In this document: positions 58,701 through 64,000 of the stretch, piece after piece
How positions within the stretch are numbered: position 1 is the stretch's first letter
How the letters are laid out: the number at the start of each line of letters is the position of its first letter
Source of the DNA: Haematococcus lacustris
Taxonomy: Eukaryota > Chlorophyta > Chlorophyceae > Chlamydomonadales > Haematococcaceae
Assembly (NCBI GenBank): GCA_030144725.1
Contig: JASKMD010000018.1
Location: 4,358,026-4,422,025 of the forward strand
Length of the DNA: 64,000 nucleotides
Direction of reading: 5' to 3'
Translations under genes and position numbers: made by a program
The notes under the pieces: model-generated
What the model was told of the DNA's origin: nothing
Database searches by the model: none
What the model saw: only the letters and a program-made list of their open reading frames with translations

Positions 58701-59744
58701 CTGTCTGTCTGTCAGCTGCCCTTGTTGATGCCAATCCAAGCCACCTCTGCCTGTCTGTCGGCCACTGCAACCCACCCTGTCTGTCTGCCGGTTGCCCTTG
58801 TCGACGCCACTACAGGCAACCTTGCCTCACGTCAATCACATGCCACTCCAAGCCACCTCCGCCTCCCAGCAGTCGCTTGCCTCCTAGGCATGAGCTACTG
58901 CAAGCCACCCTGGACCCTGCCAGCTGTCACTATCCCCTAGCCCTACCTCCTGTCACTGCCCCTAGCCTTGCCAGGCACTCCTGTCATAGCCGCACTCACC
59001 TCATCCGGGCGTCCCCGAGTGCCTGCAGCCCTGCGCTGCTCCAGCACCGCCAGCTGCGCCTTCAGCGCCTTGTCTGCTTTGAAGCGCTCAATCTTTGCAG
59101 CTCGCTTGCTGTTGGCGTCCTGAGCCTCTGTCTGTACCAAAGGGAGAAGAGCAGGACCAAGGGCTCTGCCTACAAGGATGTGGTGGGGGCCTGGTGAGAA
59201 CTCTAGTGAGGAGCCTGGCAGCTTGGTAAGAGCAGTGCACACCCTTACAGCGGTGACTGCAATGATAGGAAGCAGACCTGGGTGTTGAGCAACCCACCTG
59301 CATCTCCTCTCGGTCATATAGCTTTGCTGCCAATCCTCCAAGTGTGCCATACTGATGGCAGCGCAGCAGGAAGGCTGAGTAGCAGTGGAGGGCGTCCTTG
59401 ACCAGCTGCAGGCGCTGGGAAGGCCCATCTGGAGCCGGGCTGCTGGTTAGCAACTCTGCCAGGTAGAAAGGAGCCAGCAAGTATTTCAAATCTGCTGTAG
59501 CGATGTCGTCGGCGTCCTCGTTGCTGGAGAATAGTGCGGAAGCCTCGACTGCATGCACGAGCTGCCTGCACACCGCCGCAGCTTTTGCCACCATCTCAGG
59601 TCGCTGCTTTGCCTGAGCAAGGACTTCATCTTGCTGCCGGTGTACGCCGTAAGCGAGGCTGTACAATTGTGGCAACGGGAGCTCACTGACATTCTCTACA
59701 CTGGCCAATGCATGCACAGCATCACTTGTGGTGTCGGAAGGCAT
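55771..59744 (-). CDS. TAP46: TAP46/TAP42/IGBP1-type PP2A-associated regulatory protein
   Basis: TAP42-family proteins bind the catalytic subunits of PP2A-like phosphatases downstream of TOR. Exons 59744-59298, 59131-59000, 58030-57779, 57600-57539, 57095-56987 and 55926-55771 join in phase to 385 residues, near the family length of about 400. Motifs: ELPLPQLYSLAYGVHRQ, LFSSNEDADDIATADLKYLL, APFYLAELL, KRAAKIERFKADKALKAQL, ERQLWLTQLQLAALQALGQ, LQQLRRIAGDL, QVFRQGHLPPTRTL, and the hallmark acidic C-terminus DRDDWRDANPKGWGNSKSK. I chose the ATG at 59744; an in-frame ATG at 59822 would add 26 residues. The 1.06-kb intron before the last exon could hide a small exon. Confidence 0.92.
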
Positions 59745-60029
59745 ATGGGCTAGGTGAGAATAGTCTCGTTCCCAAACACTTTCTTCCATGCAGGAAGTCC
59801 CTATGACAGCATTTTCCCCCACCCCCAGGCCAGCTACATGCGGCAGTACCGGCTCCTGTCTAAGCGCTTCCTAAGCGCACCACAGGCTGCGTCTCGTTTA
59901 TTCTCTAACTTTTCCTCGTTGCAACAACAATCACAAGGTTGTCGCTCCACAACCCTTTAGGCATGGTTACTGCGACGCTCGGGGTGACAGGACGGACAGC
60001 TAAAAGCTGTAGTTGTGCTCAACAGCTTA

Positions 60030-60270
60030 CACTACACATTCAATTATGCTTAAGGGCAAAGCTGTCGGGGAAAGGCAAAGTTGCCTTTTCCCCGACACTA
60101 CCTCTGCCCAGCTTTCACATTTGCCGTATCCATGAGCAGCATCGTGCATGGCACACCTGGCATCATTGCTTAAGCAGCTTGACCCAACCGTGTGCGTTAA
60201 TCACCAGCACCACCAGCAGCACCACCAGCAGCACCCGCACCACCACAACAATCACCACAACAACCATAGG
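60030..60270 (-). mobile_element. Element fragment J: 5' module remnant
   Basis: The reverse complement matches the front half of copy K (about 6121-6250): a CTGGTGGTG-rich run, GTGATT(A/T)ACGCACACGGTTGGGT-like sequence, AAGCTGC, GCAATGATG, and GCTGGGCAGAGG. It also holds a 16-bp inverted repeat at 60,063-60,097. No coding potential is retained. It abuts copy G but belongs to another part of the element, so the two are separate or rearranged pieces. Confidence 0.5.
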
Positions 60271-60316
60271 CGGCCAAGTCAGATCAGGTCAGGTCGATGT
60301 AAGGAGCAGCAGCGCT

Positions 60317-60690
60317 CAGCCCCCTTGTCCCTCAATAGGGCCTCGATTTGAGCTGGACCAGTAGTGGCCACTAGCGGCCACTAGCGGGAATACTAGGGGC
60401 CACTAGTGGCCTGACTCAAATGGTGTTAATGGGCTGTGTGGAGTATACCCAATGCACATGGACATGGTGCATGAGTGCCTACCACCTACACTATTGCCTG
60501 ACCGCGAGGGCTATTGTGTAGAGTTGGCATGACCTGCATGCACTAAGTGTAAGCTGCTGACAGCCTAAGAGGGGCCACACATTACTGTGCCTCAGCAGCC
60601 TACTGCTGCTGTGCCTTGGGAGGCTTGTCTCGCAGCCACTTGTAGCTTAGGCCAGGGTACTACTTGCCCTTGGCTGGCTGCAACTCTGTG
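60317..60690 (-). mobile_element. Element copy G: ORF end and type II tail
   Basis: On the minus strand, about 60,690-60,590 reads as the family C-terminus (YPGLSYKWLRDKPPKAQ) with two in-frame stops. The type II tail runs to the GGGACAAGGGGGCTG terminus near 60,317, with CATTTGAGTCAGG pairing to CCAGCTCAAATCG around nested CTAGTGGCC arms. It lies just downstream of the PRMT-like gene's stop codon, so it may supply part of that gene's 3' flank. No clean flanking repeat was found. Confidence 0.7.
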
Positions 60691-60751
60691 TGTATTAAGG
60701 ACCTCAGGCAGACGCAGCCCACACTGGGCACAGCACTCAGTGACCACCCTC

Positions 60752-63596
60752 TCAAGGCAGCAGCCGCAGCTTCACCCGGTCCACCATCCAGCCCGCCTGC
60801 AGCTGGTAGGCTGCCCTGGCACCCTCCTGGACCTGGCTGCCCTGGCTGCCCTGGCTGACTGCTGCCCCAGCTGCCGCAAAGTCCACGCACTGCAGCCAAT
60901 GGCTGTAGGTGGTGTGCCCAGGTGCTGTGGACAGGCAGCCACCCTCAGTGCCGCACAGGGCCTCAAACCAGTACACCACACAGTCCGGGGCAGGAGCAGC
61001 ACCAGCACCTGGACAGGCTGCAGCTGCTGAAGCATGAGCATGACTCTGTTGCTGTGCTCCTCCTCCTCTCCTTGCTATGCAGCTGCCGTGCGCCACATAG
61101 TGTGATATCGGGGTGGGGTGGCAGGCGGTGAGTGTGACCTCCTGCTGCCCCTGCAGCTGCAGGGAGGTAAGGACTGGGACTGCCTGCCCCTGCCCTGGAC
61201 CCTGTCCTTGACCGCACCCCTGCTGCTGGTCCTCCACATCTTCACTCCCAGCTGCTGCCCCCGACAGTTGCCAGCAGAGCACTGGCTGCGGCTCAGACAA
61301 CAGCAGCAGGTCAGGCAGCGTGACCAGCTCCACATCTGCCTGCACAGGCAAGGGAGCAGATTGGGGAGGGTCTGTCAGGGTGGGTCGGGTCAGGTTGACG
61401 AGGTACTGGGCGCCTGCACTTTGCAAGACCAGGTCCACGGTTCAACTACCTCACTCCCTCACTCCCTCATTGTCTCACTCCCTCACTCCCTCATTGCCTC
61501 ACTCCCTCGCTCCCTCATTGCCTCACTCCCTCACTCCCTCATTGCCTCACTCCCTCGCTGCCAAACACATTTTTGAGCCACTCTTGATACGAGATAGTCA
61601 TGCGGGGTGCAGCTGTTCCTTGTAGAGGTGCAGCTACTCCAGCTACTCCTAACAGGGTGTGACATGGTGTGACATGACATGGCATGGTGTGACATGGCAT
61701 GGCGTGGCATGGTGTGACGTGGTGTGGCGTGGCATGGACTGGCCCTCTGCTGCATCTGACACTCACCCTCCATGGCGCCCAGGCCTGCAGCACTCCAAGG
61801 TCAAGCCATGCCGCAGCCCCTCTCCGCCCAGCCTCTTGCAGGCCCTTCCCAGCACTCCCCTCCTCAGCCCCCTCTGCCCCACCCCCTGGCCCCCCCGCCC
61901 CAGTCCCATCGCCCATTCCCCGCTTCCCCTCTGCAGCAGGTTGAGGTACAGCGCTGGGTGACTCAGTGTTCTTCATTGAAGGTGGGGCTGGTGGCCGCGG
62001 CGCCTGCACACAGGCAATGCCGGGTTAACTGGCAGCTGGGCTGAGGGGCACGCAGGCCAGCCAGTCAGGGCAGTGTGTACTCGGCCTCAGCTGCGTGCCC
62101 TTGACCTGGCACCGTGTAGCCCAGGCGTCAGTTCAAGGCTGGTTGGCCGGGCAGGCAATTTCTCGCGTCGAAATGGAGTCCTGCTGCTTGGTGCAGTCAC
62201 ACAACACCTGCTTGCTGGTCACACCCGGGCCAAGGGGGAGGCAGGTGCCTGGTGTGACTGGCTGGCATGCCTGACTGACTGCGTGCTGCAGGGTAGGGTG
62301 CGTTAGAGTTAGGGTTAGAGGTTAGGGTCAGGGTTGAGGTCAGGGTTAAGGGGTTAGGTTTGAATTCGGGTCAGGGTCAGGGTCAGGGTCAAGGTCAAGG
62401 TCAGGGATAAGGGGCTAGGTTCAACTCTAACCAAAGGTTCACGGTTGAGGGTCCAACCCTACCCCAACGTAGGTGTGTGCCGCTGTCCAGGCCCTGTGAT
62501 GCACCCACCTCCACATCCCCAGCCATTGTGCCCAGTAGCTGGTCGGTCAGCTGGTTAGGCAATGAGTCAGGCCTTGGTGTTGAAGGGGTTGTTGGGGGCA
62601 GCAGGGGCAGGTGGGTGGCAGAGTGCAGGGCGCAGCGAAGGCTGGGGCAGGAGGCAGCGGCGGCGATGACTCGGAAGGCTGAGGGCAGGAACTCGGCGTC
62701 AGGAGCTGCTAGGTGCTCCTGGAGGACATCAAGGGAGGGAGGGGTCTAGGACGGGTCAGGGTCATGGTCAGGGTCAGGGTCAGGGTCAGGGTCAGGGTCA
62801 GGGTCAGGGTCAGGGTCAGGGTCAGGGTCAGGGTCAGGGTCAGGGTCAGGGTCAGGGTCAGGGTCAGGGTCAGGGTCAGGGTCAGGGTCAGGGTCAGGGT
62901 CAGGGTCAGGGTCAGGGTCAGGGTCAGGGTCAGGGTCAGGGTCAGGGTCAGGGTCAGGGTCAGGGTCAGGGCACTCACCTTCACATATCTCATTGTGGGC
63001 AGGATGTGTTCTGACAGCGGGTCACTGCCAAACACCTCATGAAGCACCAGGCTGGCCCGGTGAGGAAGGCTTGCTGAGGCCAGGCCCCCTGCTGCCTGGC
63101 CCTGACCCTGACCCTGACCCTGACCCTCCTGCACCCTGACCGCCTGCACTGGCGCCTGCACCACCCTGACCGCCTGCTCCAGCCCATGCTCGTGGATGAG
63201 TTGGGTGGCGGCCATAGCCAGGGGCAGCTCCCGCTCCACAGCCATCACACTGGGAGCGGTGGCCCTGGCGGCCATGAGGGAGAGCAGGCCAGTGCCGGCA
63301 CCCACGTCTAGAACCAGTGGGCAGGGCTGGGGAGTAGGGGGTGGGAGGTGGAGCTGGGACTGGGGCTGGAGTTTGAGGCTGAGTAGGTGTGTTTGGGGTT
63401 GCTCGTGTGCTGCCTGTGTGTTGCCATTGGAAAGAGTGGGTGGCGATTGAGTCTGAGTCTGAGTCTGAGTCTGAGTCTGAGTCTGAGTCTGAGTCTGAGT
63501 CTGAGTCTGAGTCTGAGTCTGAGTCTGAGTCTGAGTCTGAGGTTGAGTCTGAGTCTGAATTTGAGCCTGAGCCTGAGTCTGAGCCTGGGCCATCAT
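60752..63596 (-). CDS. PRMT: Protein arginine methyltransferase-like gene (partial model)
   Basis: PRMTs transfer methyl groups from SAM to arginine. Exon 1 (63596-62979) carries motif [19 protein letters not shown], post-[15 protein letters not shown], and the double-Glu loop [18 protein letters not shown]. Exon 2 (62718-62509), in phase, continues [20 protein letters not shown]. The last exon, about 61412-60752, has [28 protein letters not shown] and the THW-loop equivalent [14 protein letters not shown], ending KLRLLP-stop. Exons between 62,509 and 61,412 are not resolved. The N-terminus is a (Thr-Gln)n tract from a CTGAGT repeat, so the start is uncertain. The PRMT7/9-like subgroup is a guess. 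Copy G lies just past the stop. Confidence 0.8.
61440..61563. repeat. CTCACTCCCTCATTGC-type tandem repeat in PRMT intron
   Basis: CACTCCCT(C/A)(A/T)TTG and CACTCCCTCGCTCC units alternate over about 120 bp directly upstream (in gene sense) of the last PRMT-like exon. Confidence 0.85.
62752..62971. repeat. (GGGTCA)n repeat filling PRMT intron 1
   Basis: About 36 perfect GGGTCA units occupy nearly the whole intron 62978-62719. In gene sense the repeat is TGACCC. More degenerate GGGTTA/GGGTCA lies at about 62,300-62,410 in the next intron. Confidence 0.97.
63451..63556. repeat. (CTGAGT)n repeat in the PRMT N-terminal coding region
   Basis: About 16 units; in gene sense it encodes alternating Gln and Thr. 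Reads as Ser-Asp in another frame, so the coding frame is inferred only from continuity with the methyltransferase domain. Confidence 0.95.
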
Positions 63597-63654
63597 GCGA
63601 GCTACTGCCCCTGCAGCCAGGCAGCAGGCATCGGATCAAACTAAGATGGCTGGA

Positions 63655-63975
63655 GGGAGAGAGGGAGAGAGGGAGAGAGGGAGAGAGGGAGAGAGGGAGA
63701 GAGGGAGAGAGGGAGAGAGGGAGAGAGGGAGAGAGGGAGAGAGGGAGAGAGGGAGAGAGGGAGAGAGGGAGAGAGGGAGAGAGGGAGAGAGGGAGAGAGG
63801 GAGAGAGGGAGAGAGGGAGAGAGGGAGAGAGGGAGAGAGGGAGAGAGGGAGAGAGGGAGAGAGGGAGAGAGGGAGAGAGGGAGAGAGGGAGAGAGGGAGA
63901 GAGGGAGAGAGGGAGAGAGGGAGAGAGGGAGAGAGGGAGAGAGGGAGAGAGGGAGAGAGGGAGAGAGGGAGAGAG
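63655..63975. repeat. (GGGAGAGA)n purine repeat at right edge
   Basis: About 40 units of an 8-bp purine motif upstream of the PRMT-like gene, followed by GGCAGA units to the window end. Confidence 0.97.
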
Positions 63976-64000
63976 GCAGAGAGGCAGAGGCAGAGGCAGA

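Noticed and set aside
60317..60752. Target duplication around copy G
   Set aside because: CAGCGCTCAG and CAGCACTCAG match 9 of 10 but do not sit at both element ends.

Overview
The window looks like nuclear DNA of a volvocalean green alga; Haematococcus is my best guess, from memory of its repeat proteins and not checked. The evidence is GC-rich sequence, genes built from many short exons with GT(G/A)AG...CAG introns, long CAG/CTG and Pro/Gly/Gln low-complexity tracts, a plastid-type ferritin, and a spliceosomal U2 RNA. There are no prokaryotic operons, CRISPR arrays or convincing tRNAs.

Layout. (1) 1-23,715, minus strand: one very large gene with at least 45 exons. It starts at a tiny 8-nt exon and runs off the left edge. 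It carries a carboxypeptidase-regulatory-like beta-sandwich motif, a degenerate vWA-like stretch and EF-hand-like exons. (2) 23,870-26,165, minus: a complete 8-exon gene for an unrecognised 323-residue protein with an organelle-type N-terminus. It is divergent from (3) 26,463-33,490, plus: a low-complexity protein with mTERF-like helical repeats. (4) 33.5-36.3 kb: intergenic, holding a 761-bp inverted-repeat DNA transposon and an element tail. (5) 36,370-38,911, minus: ferritin, 8 exons, 244 residues. (6) 39.5-44.0 kb, plus: a decayed 4.5-kb element with a TnpB/Fanzor-type RuvC nuclease pseudogene. (7) 44,886-46,024, minus: UBE2D-type ubiquitin-conjugating enzyme, 148 residues. (8) 46.7-53.5 kb, plus: two very long low-complexity ORFs. 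(9) 54,796-54,979, minus: U2 snRNA. (10) 55,771-59,744, minus: TAP46/IGBP1-type PP2A regulator, 385 residues. (11) 60.0-60.7 kb: further element remnants. (12) 60,752-63,596, minus: protein arginine methyltransferase-like gene, followed by simple repeats to the right edge.

The most interesting signal is a dispersed element family, with about ten copies or fragments in 64 kb. Its longest copies encode pieces of a TnpB/Fanzor-like protein: RuvC-I GIDPG, RuvC-II Glu, and the C-terminal DRDCNAALNM motif. A conserved non-coding 3' tail of about 250 nt is kept even where the ORF is gone. Six copies are flanked by perfect 13-17-bp direct repeats, every one starting with GCTG or (G/T)GCTG in element orientation. 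Several copies lack 5' sequence but keep the 3' end. This is the signature of 3'-anchored retroposition rather than IS605-type peel-and-paste, and the tail is a candidate guide-RNA scaffold. Five copies sit in introns of the large left-hand gene, all antisense to it, and one copy is inserted into another.

The conserved genes (ferritin, E2, TAP46, PRMT, U2) are unrelated housekeeping genes interleaved with these repeats; I see no functional cluster. Exon models for ferritin, the E2, TAP46 and the 323-residue gene were checked by splice-site sequence, reading phase and exon length. The large left gene, the mTERF-like gene and the PRMT gene are partial models.
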